Source: DATMNI01 sp035570275
Lineage (GTDB): Bacteria; Acidobacteriota; Terriglobia; Bryobacterales; Bryobacteraceae
Reading direction: 5' to 3'
NCBI GenBank assembly: GCA_035570275.1
Contig: DATMNI010000135.1
Location: forward strand, 1 to 31,510
Length of the DNA stretch: 31,510 nt
The notes beneath the pieces were generated by a model. That model was given only the letters and a program-made list of their open reading frames with translations. It had not been told where the DNA came from and made no database searches. Made by a program: the position numbers and the translations under genes. Below are positions 1-8,584 of this stretch, in pieces. The stretch's first letter is position 1; every line of letters starts with the position of its first letter.

Positions 1-1
1 G

Positions 2-121
2 GACATCGTCCGCTTTGGCAGCCCGCGGTTTCCCCGACAGCACGGCGATCCCGACGACTACTTGCGTCGCACCCTCGCGCGCGCCGCTTTCCCTTTTCCC
101 CCCTCAGGGGGCACTGTGTGA
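2..121 (+). CDS. Possible 3' end of an unidentified gene running in from the left edge
   Basis: An open frame enters from the left edge and ends at TGA 119-121 after 39 codons. The visible peptide is rich in Arg and Pro and ends in SGGTV. I do not recognise it. It lies exactly where hsdS homology is lost on the other strand, so it may be the tail of the element that interrupted hsdS. A CCCCC-TCA-GGGGG hairpin sits at 99-111 inside the frame. Chance is a real alternative because the frame is short and GC-rich. Confidence 0.2.
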   Translation, partial: DIVRFGSPRFPRQHGDPDDYLRRTLARAAFPFPPSGGTV

Positions 122-505
122 CGGCCGCCGTCCAGAAAAATACGTTTTCTGGTGACCGCTAACAGGCAAATGCGGAAAGTAAACGAAGCCGTCGTGAATA
201 CACGCCTTGATGGCTGTAATGCATGGTTTACCAACTGATCCCGCGATGGACAAGAAGAGTTCTTCAGGATCTAGCTTCACGCTCCTAGATGCCCCGAGCG
301 AGGACAGGCGTTGACTCGTTTTCACGAGAACACCAGCCGACGCGGTGACATCGGAGATTCGCACCCAAGCATAATCGCCGTCGTCATCGAAATAGGCGGG
401 ATCATCAATGGGCCGGGGGCTTGCTCCACGCAATACAGGTGTAATGGTCTTGATACGCTTGCGTTGCCATCCTCCCGGAAGATCATCAAACCAGACTACG
501 CTCAT
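104..505 (-). pseudogene. hsdS: Type I restriction-modification specificity subunit HsdS, truncated after the start of the first target-recognition domain
   Basis: The intact protein would choose the DNA sequence bound by the HsdM2S methylase. The ATG at 505 overlaps the hsdM stop codon (ATGA), the usual coupled arrangement. Residues about 1-112 look like the N-terminal recognition domain, with WVRISDV and the conserved LFLSIAGSVGKP and IHDGFVYFP segments. After FPHLPVS the sequence becomes unrelated (GHQK onward) and stops at 133 residues, whereas HsdS proteins are usually about 400. The second recognition domain and both conserved coiled-coil spacers are missing. The break near 160 is probably an insertion or deletion edge, so the product should not be functional. 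Confidence 0.8.
132..152. repeat. Perfect 8-bp inverted repeat at the hsdS break point
   Basis: CCAGAAAA (132-139) and TTTTCTGG (145-152) form a perfect stem around a 5-nt loop. It lies just beyond the point where the hsdS reading frame stops resembling a specificity subunit (about 160). It could be the edge of an inserted element or a terminator-like hairpin; nothing in the window decides between these. Confidence 0.5.
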
Positions 506-2592
506 CCAGCGACCTCATTCAGTAGCGCAGCAATCTCCTCTTCAAGGCGTTTCAAATCCTTGTTGATCAGGTTCAACGGGCGCGGCGGAACGTATTTATA
601 AAAATACCGGTTGAAGTTGATCTCGTAGCCAACTCGGCCTACTTTGCCGTCTTTTTCATCCCGATAAGTCTCATCCACCCAGGCGTCTGGAACAAAGGGC
701 GTCACTTCACGCGCAAAGTAATCTCCCCACTCTTCCTTCAAGGGAACTAGCTCAGAATCCCGAAGTTCGATGTCGGGCTCAGGCTTGCCGGCGCTATCGT
801 GACAAACATCACCTGCCTTGTCGCGTTCTGACAGAGTAGAAAGAATCACCTTCTTTACCGGCGGGCTGGTTTTGATCCCACTACTCTTCATGGCCTTAGT
901 GAGCACCTTCTCGAAGTTATCGCGATTCCGATAGACGGTCGTCGGCATCTTCGACTCAAGGCACACGATGATCGCGTCCTGTTCGGCGGCGTCAAGCTTC
1001 AGGAAGGCTTTTTCCAGTTTCACTAGGGCGATGCGCTCCGCTATCGCCGCAAAGGACAGCCGCAGAGGTCGCTCGACACGAATTTCGCGGTGGCCGAATT
1101 CGGCCACGTCGAAAATCTTGGAAAACTCCCCATACTCGCCGTTACCGTTGAGCATCCGAGCATAAATTCGGACGATCTCCTTGCGAGCGTCTTCGGGAAT
1201 TTCCCGACGCTTGGAGCCCAGACTCTTGCGCACGGGTTTCCAGAAGCGCTCCGATGAGGCGTCGATCAACTGCACCTTGCCTCGCCGCGCTTTGGGCTTG
1301 CGGTTGGTGAGTAGCCAGACGTAGGTCTGAATGCCTGTGTTATAAAACAGGTCGGTGGGCAGGGCGACAATCGCTTCCACCCAGTCCTTTTCAAGCATCC
1401 ACCGGCGGATTTCGCTTTCGCCGGACCCGGCGCCACCCGTAAAAAGCGGTGAGCCGTTCATGACGATACCAATGCGGGAACCGGTCTCGTCTTCGCGCAT
1501 CTTGGAGATCATATGCTGGAGGAAAAGCAACTGGCCGTCTGAGACACGGGGCAGCCCCGCGCCGAAACGGCCCTCCTTGCCGAGCGTTTGGGCTTCATCC
1601 TTGATGAGGTCCTGATACTTTTTCCAGTCCACGCCGTAGGGCGGATTGGAGAGCATGTAGTGGAAAGCTTTGGATCGGTGGGCGTCGCTGGTGAGCGTGT
1701 TGCCGAAGGCGATCTGCTCCGGATCATGGCCAGTTACCAGCATGTCGGATTTGCAGATGCCGAAGGACTCGCCATTCAGCTCCTGGCCGTACAACTCAAC
1801 GCGGATCTTCGGGTTTAGCGCCTTCATCCGCTCTTCGGTGATGGCCAGCATGCCGCCTGTTCCGCAGGCGGGATCATAGACGGTTCGAATGATGCCGGTG
1901 CCGGTTAACGCGGCTTCGTCATTCGCGAGGAGGAGGTCGACGATGAGGCGGATGACTTCACGCGGGGTGAAGTGCTCCCCAGCCGTTTCATTCGAGATTT
2001 CCGAGAAGCGGCGGATCAGGTCCTCGAACAGATAGCCCATCTCGATGTTGGACACACGGTTCGGGTGAAGGTCGATCTGGGCGAAGCAGTCAAAGACCTG
2101 CTAGAGAATGCCACCCTCCTTCAGGCGCTTGAGCTGGTCGGTGAACAGGAACTTGTCGAGAAAGATGTCGCGGACATTGCCGGAGAACTTGGTGACGTAG
2201 TCGAGAAGGTTGGCATGGAGCTGCCCGGCGTCTTGGGATTTCAGGCTCTTGAAGGTAAAGGCACTTAGATTGTAGACCCGGAGATTGCTGCCCGCCGCGC
2301 CGAACAGGATCATGTCTTTGGTGGCGTCATCGACACCCTTGGGCAGGCCCTTGGCAGCCTTCAACACGCGGTCTTTCGTGGCTTCGAGAATGCAGTCGAG
2401 GCGGCGCATCACGACAAAGGGCAGGATGACTTTGCCGTATTCGGACTGCTTAAAATCACCCCGGAGAACTTCTGCGACGGACCAAACGAGTGAGCCTAGT
2501 GATTGGGTAGGTGATCCTTGTTTCTTCTTCTCGGAAGCCGTGTCGTGCTGATCTTGAGCGAGGGAATGGGCCATGGTTTTGTGAACATTCAT
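502..2592 (-). pseudogene. hsdM: Type I restriction-modification DNA methyltransferase subunit HsdM, interrupted by an in-frame TAG
   Basis: N6-adenine methyltransferase subunit of a type I R-M system. The N-terminal HsdM_N helical domain is encoded from ATG 2592 to TAG 2103-2101 (163 aa, ending KEGGIL). The same frame then continues without a gap: QVFDCFAQIDLHPNRVSNIEMG, then the catalytic domain. That domain has AdoMet motif I (DPACGTGG) and catalytic motif IV (NPPYG), and runs to the stop at 502. The TAG falls where relatives usually have Tyr (LLY..V..KFAEIDLHP), so one base change explains the break. The 517-aa downstream piece could start at GTG 2055 but would lack the N-terminal domain. 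Total length of about 696 codons fits the family. No hsdR is visible; it could lie beyond the left edge. Confidence 0.85.
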
Positions 2593-2714
2593 TATCTACT
2601 GCTTAAGCATGGATTCTAGCGCCTAGCAAGGAGGGTTGTCCTGATAACCTTACACGAGAATGCCGGGATAGGGGAAGCCCATTCGACCTGACGCGTTGCC
2701 GTCGCGGGCCACTC

Positions 2715-2978
2715 CTACGCTTTCTTGTCGGCGTCGTTCTTGTGGTGGGTGCGTTTCGGCGCGTGGTCGCCGTCATAGCCCAGCCTTGCCAGCTTGTCAT
2801 CGAATTCCTTCATCGCCGCTTCCTTCTGGCGCAGCAGTTCCTTGATCAGGTCATGCCGGTGGGCTTCGAGCGTCTTCTGCTCGGCAAGGAATTTTTCGAC
2901 GGCGTCTTCCGCGGGTTCCGCCGGTCCCACGGCCTTTGCCGGAGTCTTGATCGGCTCTTGGGCCATGTCGTTTATCAT
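2715..2978 (-). CDS. Small charged hypothetical protein (87 aa)
   Basis: I do not recognise a family. The product is very hydrophilic, with an N-terminal KTPAKAVGPAEPAED low-complexity stretch, a predicted helix rich in Lys and Glu over residues about 28-65 (FLAEQKTLEAHRHDLIKELLRQKEAAMKEF) that could form a coiled coil, and a basic tail ending NDADKKA. It has no signal peptide or membrane segment. The first ATG (2978) or the Met five codons in (2966) could be the start; neither has a strong Shine-Dalgarno. It lies upstream of hsdM on the same strand, 122 bp away, and may be cargo of the same island. Confidence 0.55.
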   Translation of the reverse strand: MINDMAQEPIKTPAKAVGPAEPAEDAVEKFLAEQKTLEAHRHDLIKELLRQKEAAMKEFDDKLARLGYDGDHAPKRTHHKNDADKKA

Positions 2979-3034
2979 GCCATACCGGGTATGCCGGCGG
3001 GGGATGCCCCGGCGCTTGTTTACGGGAAATAATT

Positions 3035-3382
3035 CTACCGGGCCGGTGGCGGGAATTTCTGCTTCACGACCCAGACGATGACGGATTCAAGCTGGATCTT
3101 CGACAGGTCCGTCTTGCCGTCCTTCGCCTGCAATTCCGCGGCGGTGAGTTCGACGTACAGGCGCTCAACGCCTTGCGACACCGGCTTGCCTTCCGTCGTG
3201 CGCGAGAAGTAATCGCGGATGCCCGCGGCGAGCTGCGGGTTCTTCGTTCCGAGGTCGGACGCCATCTTGTCAATGAAGTTGGCTACGTAGGCGGACTGCT
3301 CGACCGGTGGCCTGGCGTTGAAGTCCTTCAGGCTGATTGCCTGCGCCGGGATCAGGATCAGAAGCGCGATCAGGAACCGCAT
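3035..3382 (-). CDS. Small secreted hypothetical protein (115 aa)
   Basis: Start chosen at ATG 3382 because it opens a clear Sec signal peptide (MRFLIALLILIPAQA, cleavage after AQA). The frame extends further upstream, but that stretch has no protein-like character and holds strong hairpins. The mature part is about 100 residues, mainly helical, with SLKDFNARPPVEQSAYV near its start and a Pro-rich C-terminus (KFPPPAR). The pattern of a short secreted helical protein beginning SLxxF...P..Q..YV weakly recalls Rap1a/Tai-type immunity proteins, but the cysteines typical of those are absent, so I assign no function. A long structured leader precedes it. Confidence 0.6.
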   Translation of the reverse strand: MRFLIALLILIPAQAISLKDFNARPPVEQSAYVANFIDKMASDLGTKNPQLAAGIRDYFSRTTEGKPVSQGVERLYVELTAAELQAKDGKTDLSKIQLESVIVWVVKQKFPPPAR

Positions 3383-3620
3383 GACTGAGTATAACCTGAA
3401 TCGAATGAATCTATTGCGGTTAATTTGCATATTTTTTTCTGCGCCGCTTAAATGCCGCGGTGGATGCTGTCGGCAAGGGGGGCCGGCGACCCTGTGCAAG
3501 CATGTCGCAACAAGCACGCGGGCTACCTCATAAAAACATCTGCCGCCCAACGAGGCGGCATGCTTTCCTTCCTTTGTCTGGTTCCCCCGGCTTCGCATCG
3601 CGACTCTAAAGAAACCCTTT
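3383..3620 (-). other. Structured leader region upstream of the secreted protein, no gene seen
   Basis: This stretch has no convincing gene on either strand. Read on the minus strand, it contains GCGAAGCCGGGGGAACCAG, then a 7-bp hairpin (3541-3560), a second hairpin with GTGC/GCAC arms (about 3487-3516), and finally CCGACAGC...GCGGCAT about 60 bases before the start codon. That order of conserved-looking blocks recalls the c-di-AMP (ydaO-type) riboswitch, but the GGUGAAU block is not recognisable. I therefore describe it only as a structured 5' leader. Confidence 0.25.
3541..3560 (-). terminator. Hairpin with following T-run, terminator-like or attenuator
   Basis: TGCCGCC-CAACGA-GGCGGCA forms a perfect 7-bp GC-rich stem. 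Read on the minus strand it is followed by GATGTTTTTATG, a short T-run, so it resembles an intrinsic terminator. It lies inside the leader of the 115-aa secreted protein, so it could either end transcripts from the coiled-coil gene upstream or act as an attenuator. Confidence 0.4.
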
Positions 3621-3625
3621 GAAAC

Positions 3626-3760
3626 CTGCATTTCCCTCTTGTAAGGACAAAGGGGTTCGGACAGGCCAGTCCCGAAGCAAGTCAAGGGCGGCGCAAGCCG
3701 TTCATCTCGACCCTTGACTGCGAAGGGCGGCCTGTATTCTGGTTTTGGAGGGAAATGCAG
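3626..3760. repeat. Large nested inverted repeat (four stacked stems)
   Basis: Four perfect inverted repeats are nested around one centre: CTGCATTTCCCTC 3626-3638 with GAGGGAAATGCAG 3748-3760 (13 bp); ACAGGCC 3661-3667 with GGCCTGT 3729-3735; GTCAAGGG 3681-3688 with CCCTTGAC 3711-3718; and the inner hairpin CGGC-GCAA-GCCG 3689-3700, offset within the innermost arms. It lies directly downstream of the coiled-coil gene. It could be a miniature foldback element, a replication or transfer site of the mobile island, or a structured RNA. Confidence 0.7.
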
Positions 3761-3774
3761 AAGGGTTAAAAGGT

Positions 3775-4626
3775 TTAGAGCTTGAGTCCGCCCTGGCCGG
3801 AGGAGGGCCGGGGCTTGTTTTGCAGTTCAGCCGCGCCGGTACCTTCATCCCCGGCGAGTTTCCGGATTGTTTCACGTGTGACAGGATCGGCAGCCTGCGT
3901 GAAGGCCGGAACCGTAGTTGGCACTCCATAATCCGCCAGATAATCCTCGCTGCCAAAATTCACCGATGCCTGGGCGGCGCGCTCCTGCGCTTGCTGCGCG
4001 AATTCCTTTTCGTAGGCCATAAGCCTGTTCCCGGCTTCTTCCGGCCCGATCCCCTCCTCACGGTCCTTAAGGATTTTATCCTTCAGCTTGCGCATTTCCT
4101 CGTCCTGCCGGGCGTTGTCCTGCTTCTGCCCCCAGGTCGAGGCGTTCGGCTGGTACTGGTGCTGCCGCGCGGCCTCGGCTTCGTCCGCACCGGTGAGCCC
4201 CCTGCCCTCCCCGTCGCGGTAGCGGTCTCCATCGACATAGACACGGCGGCCGTCATGCAGCCTGAGCGCGTTGTCCTCGATCTGCTTCCGGCGCTTGTCA
4301 ATCTCGCGCCGTTCGTCCTCGATCCGCGCCAGCAGACGGTCGCTCCGCTCCCCAATCTCGCGCATGGCTTCCTTCTCCAGCCAGGCCCGCAGGCGCTTTT
4401 CTTCCTCGCGGCGGCGTTTCTCTTTCGGGTCCTTTTCCGGGGAGATCATCAGATGCCGGGAGGTATCGCCGGCCAGTTCAAGGGCGAGTTCATTTACCTC
4501 GCGTTCATGGATCGCGTTAGAGCGGATCGCCCACAGGCGCGACAGCCCGCCCGGCAGTGCCTGCGAAGGCAGCGCCAGCAGTTTGTCTTCCGGTATGGTG
4601 TCGAGATCGTCTTCCGTGGTCGCCAT
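3775..4626 (-). CDS. Hypothetical coiled-coil protein of mobile-element type (283 aa)
   Basis: A strong AGGAG about 7 nt before ATG 4626 supports the start. The protein is soluble, without signal peptide or membrane segment. Residues about 80-125 are an almost uninterrupted charged helix (KEKRRREEEKRLRAWLEKEA onward) likely to form a coiled coil. It is followed by a DGRRVYVDGDRYRDGEG segment and a second Gln/Glu-rich helical stretch near residue 150-220; the C-terminus is disordered (PRPSSGQGGLKL). This make-up is typical of unassigned phage or plasmid accessory proteins, but I cannot name a family. Placement between the R-M remnant and the tRNA/recombinase remnant supports island cargo. Confidence 0.65.
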   Translation of the reverse strand: MATTEDDLDTIPEDKLLALPSQALPGGLSRLWAIRSNAIHEREVNELALELAGDTSRHLMISPEKDPKEKRRREEEKRLRAWLEKEAMREIGERSDRLLARIEDERREIDKRRKQIEDNALRLHDGRRVYVDGDRYRDGEGRGLTGADEAEAARQHQYQPNASTWGQKQDNARQDEEMRKLKDKILKDREEGIGPEEAGNRLMAYEKEFAQQAQERAAQASVNFGSEDYLADYGVPTTVPAFTQAADPVTRETIRKLAGDEGTGAAELQNKPRPSSGQGGLKL

Positions 4627-4955
4627 CGCCCTTCTCCTGTGTCCCTGAAATCAGCCTACACGCACAGGTTTAATATTCTGTAAATACGCAACCTTGGTTT
4701 GAAGATTGCTTTCCAGAACAATAGTCGCCCTTTGGCCAGATTTGAGGCTACAGGGGTTTGTGATGACCATGGGTTGCAAAGATGCTCCGGTCCTCGCAGC
4801 GCATGGACGCCCGTCCTTTTTAAAATATCAGGGGTTTTTTAGGGGACCGAGGCTGCCATTTGCTCACACATTGCTCACACCGTTTGGCTCCGTAGGGTCC
4901 GGCGTCCGGATTTGATCGGTCATGATTCATTTAAAATCAGCCAGTTAGGACCAGA
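4627..4955. other. Non-coding stretch between the coiled-coil gene and the tRNA fragment
   Basis: I see no supported gene here. The stretch is AT-richer than the surroundings, with T-runs near 4820-4840 and a direct repeat TTGCTCACAC / TTGCTCACAC at about 4859-4880. Such sequence is common next to integration sites of tRNA-targeting islands. Confidence 0.5.
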
Positions 4956-4971
4956 TGAAACCAGCTCGGAT

Positions 4972-5007
4972 GGCTCGAAACGGGTTCGATTCCCGTTAGC
5001 GCTACCA
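4972..5007 (+). tRNA. 3' fragment of a tRNA gene, probable integration (att) site
   Basis: A perfect T-arm is present (ACGGG TTCGATT CCCGT, 4980-4996), followed by a 7-nt acceptor strand TAGCGCT, discriminator A and encoded CCA (5005-5007). The matching 5' acceptor strand AGCGCTA is not found in the 100 bases upstream, nor are convincing D- or anticodon arms, so this is only the 3' end of a tRNA gene. Such duplicated 3' ends are left by tyrosine-recombinase islands, and a recombinase remnant begins 11 bases away. The amino-acid identity cannot be read from the fragment. Confidence 0.7.
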
Positions 5008-5018
5008 CTAAACATCCT

Positions 5019-5388
5019 TTATTTCCAACCATTTAACCCATGAGAAACAGGCCGCGTGTAAACGTATATGCAAACATGCCGTCCTGCTTCTGGACCTAAG
5101 GAATGAGTAGCGCTCACTTGGTTTTTCGACAGCCGTACCGCATCAATCGAATTCTGAATCGAGCTATTCCAAAAATCGGCCGAAGCAAGTTCGTCTTTCG
5201 AGAGCGCCTGACTGTAGACCGTTGCCGTAACGTAAACGCTGGAATGCCCGAGACGCTTGCTTACAACCGGGAGGGGCACGCCATTCGCCAGTAGTTGATT
5301 GGCGGTGCGAGTGGCGTAGGGTGTGAAGACTGGACCAGTTGAGTCCCCCTTTGCTGGTGCCCTGCTGCTCTTGACGCCCAGGCGGTGT
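5019..5388 (-). pseudogene. Tyrosine recombinase (phage-type integrase), C-terminal fragment with a frameshift
   Basis: Only the C-terminal catalytic part remains. Reading from about 5388: GGLNWSSLHTLRHSH, containing the H-x-x-R catalytic pair; then a one-base shift near 5305; then NQLLANGVPLPVVSKRLGHSSVYVTATVYSQAL, with the second His (RLGH) and the nucleophile Tyr (VYSQAL). The stop is at 5019. The N-terminal DNA-binding domain and the first catalytic Arg are missing, so it is dead. It directly adjoins the tRNA 3' fragment, the usual position of an island integrase. Its upstream end runs into the beta-helix gene, marking a rearrangement junction near 5385. Confidence 0.75.
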
Positions 5389-7541
5389 GATGTATGGCTA
5401 GGCCACGAAGCGTGACAAAGTCGCCACCGACGTTGATCGCTCCGGCGTATGTATGCCGGCCGTTCGCGTCGGTATAGGCATTACTATCGAGCGCGTTGGA
5501 GAATTCAAGGCCGAAGATCTCAACGTAATTGCCGGCAATGCCGATGACATAGCCGTCGCTAGCGGAAGAGGCCGCGGGGGTGAAGCCGGGACTGGTTGCC
5601 GCATCAGCCGCGTCGATAACTGGCAGTCCCCCATTCGGTCCGGGGACACCTGAGACCTTGATGGGCCACGCCGACGCTCCCGACGTCGAAATCTGCATTC
5701 GTTCGTGGTACGGCGATGGTCCGTGATGAATATAAACCGCATCTCCCCGGATCAGGCTTTTCCATGGTATTGAGGTAAGGTTCGCATAGGGTTGGCCCGG
5801 CCCGACGTGGTAAGCGGGGCCCCTGCTCGACGATGACGGTGGAATCGAAGTAGCCCGTCCTCCCTATGGCATCGGTTGCCTTAACCGTGAACGAATACGT
5901 GCCGGGCCTTGTCGCCGCACCGGAAAGCAGACCGCTGGACGAGAGAGTCAAGCCGTCGGGAAGCGCGCCTCCGACAACGATAAATGTGTATGGCGCCGTG
6001 CCGTTCGCAGCCGAAAAGCCCCGTGAACACACAACGCCGGTGAGCGGGTCAGTCACGGGCGTGCCTAATACTACCGCGAGGTCGTCTACGGGCAACGTCA
6101 CCTGTTTGGAATTGGAAAGCGCGCCATCGGTGAGGGTAACTGTGAAAGCATAGGTGCCGCTCTCTATCGGTGTTCCCGCGATCACGCCCAATGCCGAGTC
6201 TGCAGATAAACCGGGAGGAAGAGAGCCGCTCGTAATCGAATACCGGTACCGGTTGGCCATCCCACCAGTATGGTCGATGGCAACGCTATAAGGCGCCGAT
6301 TTCACCGCGCGAGGGAGCGTGGGCGGCGGAAGCAGGATCGGTTTTGTTGCCCCCGAGTTTGGATCGACCATCAGAGCCGACTCATCGACTGCCTCGAAAT
6401 CGCTCACATGCAGTTTGGCAAGCGTGTTCAGTTCGTTCTCGTCCCACCTGGGGTCCGGTACGGCCTGAAAGAAACCGCTTCCCCCGTTATCGGCCACGAA
6501 CAGCCCGTATTTCTTCATCGCCGTCAGGATCACATGCATACGGGGCGAGAATGTCGATATATCGACCGTGGTCTTCAATCTCCAACGAGATCCCGGGTAG
6601 GGAGTTGCCGAAGCGCCGGATGCCTGATGCCTCGCAGGCCACAGGATAGTTCGCCCGGTGTGATTGAACGTCCAGCGCAGGGCGTGTTTTACTTCGCCGG
6701 ACGCCACTTCGTCGTAGGTCATCAGCGCTGGAACAATCGGAAGGCCCGCCGCATCGGACGATGTCCACTCCATGGGACGCAGCGCATTGCTATTCAGGTC
6801 AAAAATGGCGCCCGAGTACCCGCGCCACCCTGCACCCGGAACAGGATAGGCATTGTAGACTTCATAGAGCTTGCACTGGTCACGGTCGACGATGAGCACA
6901 TGATGGTCGCCATTGTAATTCAGAGGGTTTTCGTAGATCCCTCCCTCAGCCGGAGGAGTTTCCGGAATCGGATAAGGCCCCGGGTCGGATTCGCCCTTGA
7001 TCTCAAAGGCGGCGGGCACCTTCGCTTGCGTTCCGGATACCGCCATAAAGGGAATTCCGTAATCCGCTCCGAAATCGTGGTGCAGACGCGCACCGCCGTA
7101 AATTCCAACCCATGAAGCGCTCATCGGATGCACGGGAAGTTTATCGATCGGTTGGCGCCAAACATTGTCCTGCGGGAAAAAGCTGCATGAGCCGATGGTA
7201 CCGACGGACTGCACGCCTATCGAGAGGTTGGCTTGGGCCATCGCCGCCGTTGCGTCAATGACCTGCACCTTAAAATGGTAAGTGCCCTGTCCGTTCAGCG
7301 TTCCACCGATCATGCCGGTTTTGGAATCCAGTGTCAGACCCGGTGCCGGAACCAACGGGTCCGAAACTGGAGGCCCAAAGGGCCATGTGATCTTCCACGT
7401 GTATGGCGCGGTTCCGCCGTTCGCAGCGAGTTGGATGGCGTAGGGCTGGTACTGAACTCCGCCGGGAAGCGACGAAGGTCCGATTACGATCCCTGCGTGT
7501 AGGTGAACAAGTGAGGCGGCGAGTAATAGCACGTATTTCAT
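5388..7541 (-). pseudogene. Secreted He_PIG / parallel beta-helix surface protein, frameshifted and 3'-truncated
   Basis: ATG 7541 opens a signal peptide (MKYVLLLAASLVHLHA). An Ig-like He_PIG domain follows (about 20-115), then a region of unknown fold (about 120-400, FFPQDNVWRQPIDKLP onward), and two more He_PIG repeats (about 405-572, each with LPPGL or LPDGL and a G(T)Y.FTV strand). At EQGP (residue 573, GGGGCCCC at 5816-5823) the frame becomes nonsense. One frame over, the sequence continues as AYHVGPGQPYANLTSIPWKS and a beta-helix start (VYIHHG, PIKVSGVPGP, PVIDAADA) as far as LRGLAIHHTAW near 5390, where recombinase sequence begins. One fewer base in the tract would restore one long protein. 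Such fusions are common in Acidobacteria surface proteins. Confidence 0.75.
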
Positions 7542-7622
7542 AGACTTTCTTCAATTTATCTTTTGTTCAAGCCCAAAGGCGAATTGGTTCCCACAGCTAT
7601 AAGCCCCACACACGCCTATAGC

Positions 7623-8584
7623 TCAATCGTTCATCACGGCAGCGTACATATTCAGTATCTGTTTGAGAACGACCGGCTCCGAAAACGTTTGGTCTGCATG
7701 CGTTCTTGCCGCACTCGAAAAACGTGCGCGAATGCGTGGGTCGCTCATACGCTGCCATTGCTCAGCGAGTCCTCCCGCTTGCGAAATATCCTGGGGCGCG
7801 CCGGCGGGGCCGGTTACCCATTCCAGAACCGGCGTCCGATTGCACGTGATTGGCAACCCCGAAGCGAGCGCCTCCAAGGCGGCGATCGGCAGCATCTCGT
7901 GAAGCGAGGCCAGCGCGAAAATGTCCGCAGCCTGGTAAAGGGACGGGAGTCGTGCGCGATCCAGTGACTCGAGGATCAGCACGGAGTCTTTCGGCAAGGA
8001 ACTGCCTAGTTCAACTATTTCACTTGTTTGCTTCTCCCTCGCTCCGGCCATCACCAACAAAGCCGGTTTCCCACACCAGCTCTGAAATCGAGCGAATTCG
8101 TGAATCAGGTAATCACACCGCTTGTGGTGCTTCTTCAGAGCTGCCACGGAAAGCACAATGAGCGCGTCCGGCGGCAGATTCCAAACGGTCCGCGCCTCAC
8201 TTCGCTTGCCCGGCCGAAATAACGTCGTGTCGACGAAGTTGGGTATCGCAAAGGAACGTTGCCCCGGCGCTTTCCGCGCTTCCCATGAGTCCCGATAGCA
8301 GGGTGCCAAGTGTTGCAGATACCGGAAACACTGCAAATCGCCATCGGACTCCTCAGTGCCGTGAGCAAGGATTACCCGAGGCTGAGACAATCCGCTCCTG
8401 TTAAGCAGATCGAGCATTTTTGCAAGCCACGGATCCTGAACGTGAATCACGTCATAGCCAGTGCGAATTGCCCGCCAGAGAGAAAGCGCAAATGTCATCT
8501 GTTCGATTTGATAGCCCGAGCCGAAACCATAACGCCACCCTCCAAGCCTCTTTGTGACAGCTAAGAGTTGTTCCGTTCGGCGGT
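7623..8584 (-). pseudogene. GT4-family glycosyltransferase, 5'-truncated
   Basis: Transfers a sugar from a nucleotide donor in polysaccharide or glycolipid synthesis. The C-terminal Rossmann half is complete: FVDTTLFRPGKR, the phosphate-binding VLSVAALKKHHKRCDYLI strand, and the donor-site E-x7-E-like ASLHEMLPIAALEALASGLPI. Upstream, the N-terminal half is present only from RRTEQLLAVTKRLGGW onward, including VIHVQDPW. About 70-80 residues, including the first strand and glycine loop, are missing. The reading frame continues upstream only as out-of-frame nitrile hydratase sequence. The loss point (about 8584) coincides with the stop of the accessory gene (8585-8587), so this is a recombination junction. 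Confidence 0.75.

Noticed and set aside
3745..4683. 312-codon rightward open frame opposite the coiled-coil gene
   Set aside because: The minus-strand frame has a strong ribosome site and a plausible coiled coil; this one is the complement of charged codons.
4955..5007. A complete tRNA gene ending at the CCA
   Set aside because: No 5' acceptor strand, D-arm or anticodon arm can be found at the expected distance, so only a 3' fragment is supported.
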